From NCBI GenBank assembly GCA_917880885.1, contig OU862915.1:40866676-40930675 (forward strand): DNA of 64,000 bases, given 5' to 3'. The stretch is from Limnephilus marmoratus (lineage: Eukaryota > Arthropoda > Insecta > Trichoptera > Limnephilidae). The position numbers and the translations under genes are program-made. Each line of letters starts with the position of its first letter. The first letter of the stretch is position 1. Under the pieces are notes generated by a model that did not search any database, was not told the DNA's origin, and worked only from the letters and a program-made list of their open reading frames with translations. This document shows, piece by piece, positions 45,698 through 54,579 of the stretch.

Positions 45698-46905
45698 TAC
45701 ATGAATACCGCACAAGAGCCCCAACTGCTCCCGTCTGGAGCCAACACGGCAGAAGCCATTTCAAGCAACGTTTCAATTCTGAATGGTGGTCTTACACGTA
45801 AAGATATAAGGATAATAGGTAATCTTTATTGGAACCAGAAAGGAGCAGTAAGATTAGAGCAATGTCTAACAGACATTGCTCTAACAGACGAAGTAGAAAT
45901 AAAGAGAGGCGTGCGACAGGGTTGTATTCTTTCACCTATGCTGTTCAACTTATATTCAGAAGAAATATTCAATGAAGCTCTGCAAGAAGCTACTCAAGGA
46001 CTTGTTATAAATTGGAAGATTCTAAACAACGATGATACGGTACTTCTAACAAGTAACATTGAGGAGTTACAACTTTTGCTGAATCAAGTAGTGAAGGCTT
46101 GTGAGAATTTTGGGCTAGAACTGAATATAAATAAAACAAAATACATGCTCATAAGCAAAACTAACGCATTGGATGAACATCTTTATATTGCTGGAACAAA
46201 ACTGGAGAAGGTACAAAGTATTGTATACTTGGGCTGCAATGTAAATGATAGATGGGATCCTTCAGTTGAAATCAAATGCCGCATTGAGCAAGCTCGTGCA
46301 ACCTTTATCCGCATGAAAAAAATGTTCTGCAGTCATGATCTCAACCTTGGATTACGAATGCGAATGGTCAGATGCTACGTATTTTCAATATTATTTTATG
46401 GAATGGAAGCATGGACGCTTACTGAAGAATTAATTAGGCGACTTGAGGCATTCGAGATGTGGATCTACAGAAGAATACTTAAAATAAGCTGTATGGACAG
46501 GGTCACAAATGAAGATGTTATGGTTCGGATGAATAAAGAAAAGGAAGTAATTAAAACCATAAAAATCCGAAAACTTCAATATCTTGGGCACGTGATGAGA
46601 CATCCAGAGAAGTATGAGATCCTGCATCTCATAATGCTGGGAAAGATTGCCGGAAGACGGGGCCCTGGAAGAAGGAGAACCTCATGGCTGAAAAACCTGA
46701 GACAGTGGTTTGGCCAGTCTACCGTGGAGCTGTTCCGGGCCGCACTGAACAAAGTCCGCATAGCCAACATGATAGCCAACGTCCGTTGAACGGACAAGGC
46801 ACAACAAGAAGAAGGTCTTACACCAGGGCGATACTGAGAGTATCTTCCATTCTGGAACGTGCCGCAAATATACTATATATTATTTTAAATGAATAAATTG
46901 TGAAA
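45698..46905 (+). repeat. SINE-like repeat split by an RTE-type LINE
   Basis: Left part 45698-45797 (ATGAATACCGCACAAGAGCC ... GGTGGTCTTACAC) and right part 46814-46905 (GGTCTTACACCAGGGCGATA ... AATGAATAA) together rebuild the family member at 33010-33290. This copy has lost the middle of the repeat (after GGAGCCA). Confidence 0.8.
45798..46813 (+). pseudogene. RTE-type LINE insertion with 10-bp target duplication
   Basis: GGTCTTACAC flanks it at 45788-45797 and 46814-46823. The frame (to 46789) reads RGVRQGCILSPMLFNLYS, DDTVLLTSNIEELQ, FGLELNINKTKYMLIS, GMEAWTLTEELIRRLEAF and RRTSWLKNLRQWFGQS, the second half of an RTE ORF2. Compared with the copy at 42245-43122, four residues (LRYA) are missing just before DDTV, so the catalytic YADD is destroyed. 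Otherwise open, hence young. The tail is AACAAGAAGAA. The first 32 residues of the long open frame come from the host repeat. Confidence 0.88.
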
Positions 46906-47024
46906 TACACAAATTGTAATACATATACATGAAATACACAAATTGTAATACATATATACATACAAATATATTGTAACTCTTGTCAAGTAATATCAGATTT
47001 CGAGATTTTTCAGGGGGCTGCACT

Positions 47025-47190
47025 TTTTTTACATTAGCTCCATGCAGAAGGCCCTGAGGAAAATGATTCCCCTCAGGGCCTAACTCATCTTTGGGGATGC
47101 TGTGTGGAGGGTCTTTTTGGGAAAGAAAGGAGAGGAAGTTCTGGGAAGGAAAGGGTATGACGGGTGGGTAGGAATCTGGGGGGTCAGTGT
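47025..47190 (-). repeat. Tail of the LINE family of 35041-35658
   Basis: The minus strand ends GGAGCTAATGTAAAAAAAGT and shares CCTCAGGGCCTT and AAAAGACCCTCCACAC with 35040-35120 and 39140-39230. Confidence 0.6.
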
Positions 47191-47697
47191 TTCCAGGAGT
47201 GACGGGCATACGAATCCATCCTTTAAATATTGAATGTATCTTGGTTATACCACTTCTTACTTAGTCATTCTGGAAGTCTTTTACTATTTTCTCAATATAT
47301 TCTATCTCTATGTATACGTATTTAAACGACGTATATAACGTCCAACCGTCCTCCTTTCAAATTGTTTAATTTAGGTATATCAGTTTTGAATCCGTTTCAG
47401 ATATACAAATGTTTGTAAATACATACGTACCATGCTTTTACGACACATAGCTTCAGGGATTTCCACAAGATTCAATGCACTTTTATCTGCCAGTTAAATG
47501 CAACATATCAGAGCTGGTTATCAGCATTACACTGTGAACTAATAGTCCACTGCGATAACTTCATTATATTTTATTTTATACAATGATTTTATGAGGAGAG
47601 AAATATTTTCTCTATGAACTTTATTTAAGCAACGAGTTCAACAAAATGAGGAAATTACCAGGAAAATTATATTATATTACTACGTATTAATTAATGT

Positions 47698-48478
47698 GTC
47701 TAAACCAGGACTTCCCAACCAGGGGGGCACGCCCCCCTAGGGGGCGTAGAGAAATGTCAGGGGGGGCGTAATAGGTTTTAACCATAGCTCTAGCAAAGAC
47801 TGAACCCAGAATCGACCAATTGGTACAGAGCATGCAAGCTCAAATATCTCATTAGTACTTTAAAAGTTTTTTATTTATTTGTTCTAAAATTACTTTGAAA
47901 GTCGTTAGTCATTATCTCTACATCTCTACATATTATAAATTAAAGTCCTTCGCGTCGTCTGTCTGTTTGTCTGTTCGCGATAAACTCGAAAACTACCGAA
48001 CGGATTTTCAAGCGGTTTTCACCAATAGATAGTGTCGTGAGGAAGGTTAAGGTATGTTATTTGTCAAGGATTTGTGTAAATTGGTTGAAACATAACGATA
48101 ATTGTTAGAAGTGTCCGAAAAAGTCAAGCCGCCTGGTAGCTTTGTGTGAAATGTCTTAAAAATGGGGGTTAAGGGGTCGTCCATTAACCAATTTTAAACT
48201 ACCCCTCCATACCCAAAATTAGTGTATTTTTTGGTACAAAGTATATTGAAAATTTTAGAACATTATCTTTAAATGTAGGTATAATAAATACACGTGATAT
48301 CTCATTAAACACCCCCCTCCCCGCCTTGTGATATTTCGTGATTTTTTTCCGAAACCCGCACCCCACTCGCTTTCGAGCCTCACGTAATTAATGGACGACC
48401 CCTAAGGGGGGCATGAAAATATTTTTTTTGGTTCAGGGAGGCTCGGCGAAATAAAGTTTGGGGAACCCTGGTCTAAAC
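47698..48478. mobile_element. hAT-type MITE with exact 8-bp target duplication
   Basis: GTCTAAAC occurs at 47698-47705 and 48471-48478. The element, 47706-48470 (765 bp), begins CAGGACTTCCCAACC and ends GGGGAACCCTG, imperfect inverted tips like those of hAT elements. No transposase inside. It contains Helitron-like sequence (about 47930-48100) and a second MITE. Confidence 0.85.
48173..48402. mobile_element. PIF/Harbinger-like MITE nested in the hAT-type MITE
   Basis: 15-bp perfect inverted tips GGGGTCGTCCATTAA / TTAATGGACGACCCC, 230 bp in all, flanked by TAA (48170-48172 and 48403-48405). The three-base TAA duplication and G-rich tips suggest PIF/Harbinger. No ORF. Confidence 0.75.
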
Positions 48479-48567
48479 TGTAATAATTAATTCGTATAAA
48501 CTTTATGAATTGGTAATGCAACTTCTATCATGACGTTATTTATAAATAAGTAATATTTATCCCCAAA

Positions 48568-49882
48568 TGAACATTTTTTTTATTTTTTATTTATTTATGA
48601 GAAAATACAGATACAGATATTAATTGGCAAGAATATACAAAACATCAACTAGAGAATTCACCTGCATCCAAACTATTTCTCACGAATTGACTTAAACAGC
48701 AGTTAAAAACATATACAAATATTTTGTCTTATAAATAGGGGAAAAAATATATAAGTACATAAGAATATTATTTTACAAATAGAGATATGAAATAAATGCG
48801 CAATATCCTTATAAGAATTTACAAATTATTTTTGAAACAAAAAAATATAAATATAGATAAACAATGTTATACAGAAGTTTAAAAAAAATATATATATATA
48901 AACGAATGTATGTCTAAGTTGTTTACTTTGAACTTTGTAGGAAAACAGCCTTCATTTTTCTACTAAAAGTACTGCGTGTATCAAAAAATAAGTCAGAATC
49001 CTTGAGCTTTTGATTCTGATTAAGTGATTCGCACATTCTTCTGATTGGGTCCCTGACACCAGCATTTGTACGCGTCCGGCTAATGTGGAATAAGTCGTTA
49101 AGCCTTGTTACTCTGGGTGGTACTTTAAAGTTTATTAATTTCAGTAAGTCGGGACAGTCAATAACGTTGTTACAGATTTTATATAGAGTCATGAGATCAA
49201 GGTACGTTCGTCGGTTAGATAGCGTGGAGACGTTATAACTCGAAAGCATATTTATGTACCCGCGTTTAGGTGCGCTCATTCTGTAATTGAGGCACTGCAG
49301 AAATTTCTTTTGAATACTTTCAATGTTTTCTTTATAGATACCGTAAAGTGGATTCCATATGGAGGTGCAGTATTCAAGTTGAGAACGGACCAGCGTGTAG
49401 TAAAGAAGAAGATATGTTTCAGGTTTTCGAAATTCACGGCTGTTTCTGATGACAAATCCTAGCATGCAGTAAGCTTTATTCACAATATTATCAATATGCG
49501 CATCGAAATGGAGTTTGGAATCAAAAAGTACGCCTAGATCTCTTATACAGTAAACGCGCTCGAGTAAATAGTTACCAATACAATAATTCTGTATGATGGC
49601 GTTATGATTTTTAGTAAAACTTATTTGTTTACATTTGTTGTAACTAAGGTAAATTTTGTTTTCATTGCAAAATGCTTCGAACCTTACTAAGTCGCTTTGG
49701 ATTAGCAGACAATCGTTTAAATTCCTAACAATGGCAAATATTTTTATGTCATCGGCGTACAAAAGAAATAAACAATGCAAGAAACATTTAGTAACATCAT
49801 TGTGAAGAGATGGAAAATTATTTGAACTTAATCGTATAAGTATATACCTACATATAAAAATCATTACTGCTGATGCCACCAT
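48568..49882 (-). pseudogene. Jockey-like LINE RT C-terminal half with 3' UTR
   Basis: The frame 49882-48923 gives catalytic LYADDIKIF near its start, IRDLGVLFDSKLHFDAHID, LVRSQLEYCTSIWNPLYG and VPPRVTRLNDLFHISR. The RT core before YADD and all earlier parts are missing, so 5'-truncated; otherwise open over about 290 codons. The 3' UTR runs to about 48568 and ends in a T-rich (minus A-rich) tail. No frameshift in the remaining part. Confidence 0.85.
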
Positions 49883-49945
49883 AGTATACAGTCAATTACT
49901 TACATTTTAACGCAGTTGTTTTTTCTCCTTAATAATTAATTAAAT

Positions 49946-50010
49946 TTAAAAAAGGTTTGCTGGTGACCAGATCGAAAGAGCCAGGTACTTCCCAATTTTC
50001 CTCTCCCCCA
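49946..50010 (-). repeat. Short fragment of the SINE-like repeat family
   Basis: CTGGTGACCAGATCGAAAGA and CCAGGTACTTCCCAATTTTC match, on the minus strand, the middle of 33010-33290. Confidence 0.55.
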
Positions 50011-50099
50011 TCGTAATTCCACTTGAAAATTTTGTGATTTGAACTTAACAAAGTTAACAAATATGTAATTATGAAGATGTGTTGATTCAGAATTGTGTA

Positions 50100-50470
50100 T
50101 GTTACTGTAAAAGCCCGAACTACGGTAAATCCTAAGATTTTCCGGTAAATCCTAAGATTTACCAATTCTTAATGGCAAAAGTCCGAACCGTTCTATAATC
50201 ATCGTTCACCTACCTAACCTAACATGTACTAAATTCTAATGGTAAAAGCCCGAAAAAATCGTTTATAATATTTAAATAAGAAACGATTTTTTCGGGCTTT
50301 TACCATTAGAATTTAATACATGTTAGGTTAGGTTAGGTTAGGTTAGGTTAGGTTAGGTTGGTGAACGATGATTATAGAACTGTTCGGACTTTTACCACTA
50401 AGAGTTGGTAAATCTTAGGATTTACCGGAAAATCTTAGGATTTACCAATATTCGGGCTTTTACGGTAACA
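50100..50470. mobile_element. Foldback element with TTAGG repeats in one arm
   Basis: The two arms are long reverse complements meeting at about 50268-50282: TGTTACTGTAAAAGCCCGAA ... against ... TTCGGGCTTTTACGGTAACA. Each arm has two copies of GGTAAATCCTAAGATT-like sequence. At matching places the left arm has two TTAGG units (as CCTAA) and the right arm seven (50323-50357). TGTA flanks both ends (50096-50099, 50471-50474), a possible target duplication. No ORF. Confidence 0.85.
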
Positions 50471-50739
50471 TGTATACGGTATCGAAACAAAATCAAAAAA
50501 ATGTTTCTTATTCTAGGATGGTCTATTTCAACGGTTGCTAGAGTAAAAAGAAGAGTAAAAGAAATTGTTCTGGTTTAATATCATAAAAATGCGTTTTTTA
50601 ATCAATTTAACCGCATTTTTACGTCACTTTTAGCTTTTGCCTTTACTTTCCGAAAACCGATAGTTATTCTAGAGTTACTCCGCCATTTTGACAGTTCTAG
50701 AGGTAAGGTACGAAATTGCGCACGTCTACAATGATTACT

Positions 50740-50860
50740 AATAATTAGTGTCCGACCGAAACTAGTTTTTACGGCCGAAACCTAAACCGAAACAGAGTTT
50801 CGACTTCTGTCTCAGGTTCGGCCGAAACCGAAACCGAAACTTCCATATAAGGTCATATTT
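50740..50860. repeat. Cluster of CCGAAAC units
   Basis: GACCGAAACTAG, GGCCGAAACCTAAACCGAAA, and CGGCCGAAACCGAAACCGAA lie within 110 bp, with one inverted GTTTCG. Probably part of a dispersed repeat. Confidence 0.55.
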
Positions 50861-50936
50861 TCGTGGAAAAAAAATAGTCAATCTTAATCAATCAGTCTTT
50901 ATTTTTAAATCATATATTAATCATTCTGTCTCTGAT

Positions 50937-51453
50937 ATCTATAATATAAAAATGAATCGATGTGTTGCTAAGCCCATAACTTTCGAACGACTGCACCAAA
51001 TTGGATAATTATTTTTTTGTGTGTTTGTTATTGTCAGGACAAGTATTTTATAAAACTTTCGGTGAGCTCTGCTATTATGAAATTGTATAAAAAAATTGCT
51101 TTGGTGGCACGCGAGGAAGCGGCTATTGCTATGAAAAACGGGACGGAGGGAGAGATGGGGGAGGGGGAGATGGGGGAGGGGGAGATGGGGGAGGGGAACC
51201 AGGGAGGGGGAGGGGAACCTGGGAGGGGGAGGGGGAGGGGAACTTGTAGGGGGGTTCGCGGGACGGGGGAAGTGGGGGAGGAGTGGAGTGGGGAGAGAGA
51301 AGGTGGAGGTGACGGAGTGGGAACGCGAGAGGGGAAGAGGACGCAGGAGATGAAGGGGAGGTGGAAGGGGAACGGGATGAATGGGAAAGGACACTCAGGG
51401 AGAAACAATTTCTTTATTAAATGGCATAGCAACGCATGCCGGGTACAAGCTAG
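50937..51453 (+). mobile_element. Non-autonomous Helitron with long purine-rich core
   Basis: The 5' end reads TATCTATAATATAAAAATGA near 50935; the 3' end has hairpin GGCAT(AGCAACGC)ATGCC, GGGTACAAG and CTAG at 51450-51453 before host T. The core (51140-51380) is almost all G and A on the plus strand, with three tandem copies of GAGATGGGGGAGGGG. Its long open frames on both strands follow from this skew and are not genes. Confidence 0.75.
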
Positions 51454-51734
51454 TTTGAAATAAAAATAAACATAATATAATTATCACTCCTTATTTTAAA
51501 TAAATTATTTACGCTTTTTGAAATCATAATCGTAAAATACTTTGTAAATAAAATTTAAGAAAAGAAATAGTAGGTATTTCCTAATTGAGCATTATTAACA
51601 AATATCATAAAATAAAAGATAGAAAACAAAATTACTTTTTTTAAACCTAATTTGTTTAGGTACACCAAACAAAATAAACCAGTGTGCTTTAGGCCACACG
51701 ACTGAAGTAAGACTTCACTTATTTATAAAAGAAC
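51454..51734. other. AT-rich spacer, no feature
   Basis: Nothing recognised. Confidence 0.4.
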
Positions 51735-52155
51735 ACATGACATTGGGGTGACATGTGACATTGGGGTGACATATGACCATGGGATGACCTATGCCTCTGG
51801 GTGACTTACGACCATGGGGTGACCTACGACCGTTGGGCGACCAATAACCTTGAGGTGACCTATAACCTTGGGGTGACCTATAATCTTGGGGTGACCTACG
51901 ACCTTGGGGTGACCTACAACCTTGGGGTAATCTAAGACCTGGGGGTGACCTATGAACTCGGGGTGACCTGTGACATTGTGGTGACATATGACATTGACAT
52001 TGGGGTGACATATGACATTAAGGTGACATATGACTATGGGGTGACGTATGACCCTGGGGTGACTTACGACCGTGTGGTGACTTACGACCTTGGGGTTCAA
52101 GGACCTTGGGGTGACCTACGACCTTAGGGTGACCTACGATCTTGGGGTGACCTAT
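51735..52155. repeat. 18-bp minisatellite, about 22-24 units
   Basis: Unit GGGGTGACCTACGACCTT with variants (TATAACCTT, TATGACATT). Because 18 is a multiple of three, several frames stay open on both strands, giving false hexapeptide-repeat proteins such as RSPQGY. Ends where the LTR begins. Confidence 0.9.
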
Positions 52156-52159
52156 GGCA

Positions 52160-52662
52160 TGGTTATTCAATAAATGATTCCTTGTGCTCGCACCTCTCTC
52201 TCTTGCCCCTACAGTAATATACGAAACGCAACTCTCTCTCTTTCTATCTTCACTAACTTATATCTCCCTCTTAACTTCAAGCGTGCGTAAAGGCCCGACT
52301 GTTCACCTCGCCCGATCACCGTTCGCATCGATCACCATTCGCATCGATTACCGTTCACGTAACACTTTTCATAACGCATTCACCAGCTTACTCCCCAAGT
52401 CAAGCAAGCGTAAAGGCCCGACTTTTTGCCTCGCCCGATCACCGTTCGCAACGATCACCGTTCGCATTGATCACGGTTCGCATCGATTACCGTTCGCATC
52501 AGGCGGTTGGAAAAAGAGGGTGAGGAGAGGCCTGCATCTCCTTTTATATGCGGTTGGAAAAAGAGGGTGAGGAGAGGCCTGCATCTCCTTTTATATGCGG
52601 GATCACCTGTCTCGCTCTTGTATGGCCGGAAACAGGTGTGCCACCCTAAAACCTCTCTCACA
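52160..52662 (-). mobile_element. 3' LTR of a Gypsy element
   Basis: On the minus strand the LTR starts TGTGAGAGAGG at 52662, directly after a polypurine tract. It contains two TATAAAAGG boxes in a 48-bp tandem duplication (52503-52598), then repeats of GATCACCGTTCGCATC-like sequence (52310-52490), and ends near the minisatellite. The exact CA end is unclear. Confidence 0.7.
52503..52598 (-). repeat. Exact 48-bp tandem duplication spanning the LTR TATA box
   Basis: GCGGTTGGAAAAAGAGGGTG ... CTCCTTTTATAT occurs twice in a row without differences. On the minus strand each copy gives ATATAAAAGGAGATGCAGG, a TATA box. Confidence 0.85.
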
Positions 52663-52673
52663 TCCTCCCCTAC
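52663..52673 (-). other. Polypurine tract of the Gypsy element
   Basis: GTAGGGGAGGA on the minus strand lies directly before the TGTG of the LTR, the usual place for the plus-strand primer. Confidence 0.7.
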
Positions 52674-52856
52674 TTAAACGGGAGAATCCTGGCTACATAA
52701 GTGATACCTATAGCTACATATTTCATACAATATATTTTATATTTCATATTTCACATTTAAAATTAACACATTACATTTAAAATTAACAAAACATTTGTTT
52801 TTGTTCTTTCTGTTTCCCTTCTGTCCATTTCTGTCCATTTCGACTGCGAAGTGCTG

Positions 52857-54436
52857 TCACCTGGGCCGAAGCCTTCCTTGCCATGGGTTAGACCTGAAAC
52901 ATGGAGAAACAGAATTAGAGACACTTCTATTACGTAACATACCGGAGAGATCTAATTCGTCCGTCGACAATTCCAACGTGTCAGACGCGAATTCCTGGTT
53001 ATCTTCCTCCTGCCATGAAACATGTAATTCCTTTAGCTGGTCTAAATGTCTTTTCCACACCATATTAGACTTGCTAATTTTTATGAAATATATTTTACTA
53101 CCTTTTTTATCCACAATAACCCCAGGGACCCATAACCTATTACCCTGAGATCTGAAATCTCTAGTCATTACTTTCTGACCTATATTAAAACCTGATTTAA
53201 CTCTACCCTTATATTGTCTTTTCTGATTGTTTTGGCTCTGAGTAACCTTTTTTATTACTTTGTTTCGTCGAGTAGAACCTGAACTACCCGTTCTATCCTC
53301 AATTTTCCTTGGAATCAGAGAGTCAAATACTGTTCTAATTTTTCTACCCATTAATAATACAGATGGCTCACATCCTGTTGTTGCGTGAACTGTATTCCTA
53401 TAGTCTGCTAAAAAGTTACCTAACTTTTCTTTATAATCTGAAGGAAATCCATTATGTTTACAAATTTTTTTAAGGAAATTTTTACAAGTCTTTACTGTAG
53501 CTTCAGCTTGCCCGTTGCTACTAGGGTGATTGACTGGACTAGTGATATGTTCTATCCCATTTTTCTTACAAAAATTTTCAAAATCCTCAGAACAAAAACA
53601 CGTACCATTATCACTAACTAAAGTTGCAGGAAAACCAAATTGCGAAAATAATCTATGAAGTATTTCGATATTTTCTTTTGAAGACAGACTGTTTACTTCC
53701 AGACACTCAATCCACTTTGAAGAAGAGTCTACCACCACTAAAAAATTTTTGTTATACAAACTACCATGATCAATATGTACCCTGAACCATACTTCAGGTT
53801 CATATGGCCACACTGCTAAAGAACTCTTTTGTGATTCTGGTTTAATTTCTAAACAATCTCTACAATTTTCCGTTATTTTCTCCAAATCTTGATTAATTTT
53901 TGGCCACCAGACAAAGCTTTTTGCAATACCTTTAGTCTTAAAAACCCCTAAATGAGATCTATGTAACATCTTTAAAACCTCTTGTCTTAAAGACTCAGGT
54001 ACAACAACCCTATGTTGATATAAAACACACCCATTTATCAAAGACAATTCTAACCTTTTTTCCCAAAAAATTCTAATAAAGTTACCACTTTGTGCCTTTT
54101 TTACTGATGCTGGCCAACCTTCGATAAGAAAATTTTTTACTTGACCTAACACATCATCCTTTTCGGTTTCGCTTTTTATCACGTCTAAAGACAAATTAAA
54201 CCCATTATTCTCGAAATAATTAATGTAATCAGACTCTATCTCATCTTCACAGCTAACCTTTTCAATCGGACACCTGCTCAGAAAGTCTGAACAATTATTT
54301 TTCGATTTTACATATTCAATTTTAAAATTAAACGAACCTAACATAATAGCATATCTCTGTAACCTTGACGCGGCAATCTTAGGTACTTCTTTATTTTCAC
54401 CTAAAATTCTCACTAACGGCTGATTATGCATTATGC
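52857..54436 (-). pseudogene. Gypsy pol 3' part: RNase H end and complete integrase
   Basis: The reading begins in RNase H (NQPLVRILGENKEVPKIAAS, then FKIEYVKSKNNCSDFLSR). The integrase zinc-binding part is HRVVVPES...HRSHLGVFKTKGIAKSF...CRDCL. The catalytic core has VHIDHGS, VSDNGTCF and NGQAEATVK, the D, D and E residues. A C-terminal DNA-binding region follows (QYKGRVKSGFNIGQKVMTRD). It ends at 52857, about 185 bases before the polypurine tract. Gag, protease and RT are missing because a LINE joins at about 54437. Integrase is intact. Related to the derivative at 19884-21647. Confidence 0.88.
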
Positions 54437-54579
54437 TCCAGCAAAGACAGCAATTAACAGATTTGTGGAACAAAATGGAGGAGCGAAAGAAAAAGGGAGA
54501 AACAGATATACTAATCAAACATATTAATGGTATACCCAAAATCGTTAAGGCTCATTCAAAAAACTCCCCACAAAACTAA
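54437..54579 (+). pseudogene. End of LINE ORF1
   Basis: The plus strand reads LTDLWNKMEERKKKGETDIL, then IKHINGIPKIVKAHSKNSP and a stop at 54577-54579. This matches the C-terminus of Jockey-type ORF1 proteins and overlaps the start of ORF2. The 5' part of ORF1 is missing, so the element is truncated here. Confidence 0.65.

Noticed and set aside
50740..50860. CCGAAAC repeats as a possible CRISPR-like or hammerhead array
   Set aside because: Spacing is irregular, units are degenerate and no core beyond GAAAC is present.
50939..51463. Pro-rich and Gly/Glu-rich frames of 130-150 residues
   Set aside because: Produced by the purine/pyrimidine skew of the Helitron core on both strands.
51715..52127. 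Open frames of 60-103 residues with hexapeptide repeats on both strands
   Set aside because: They follow from the 18-bp minisatellite, whose length is a multiple of three; no start context or domain.
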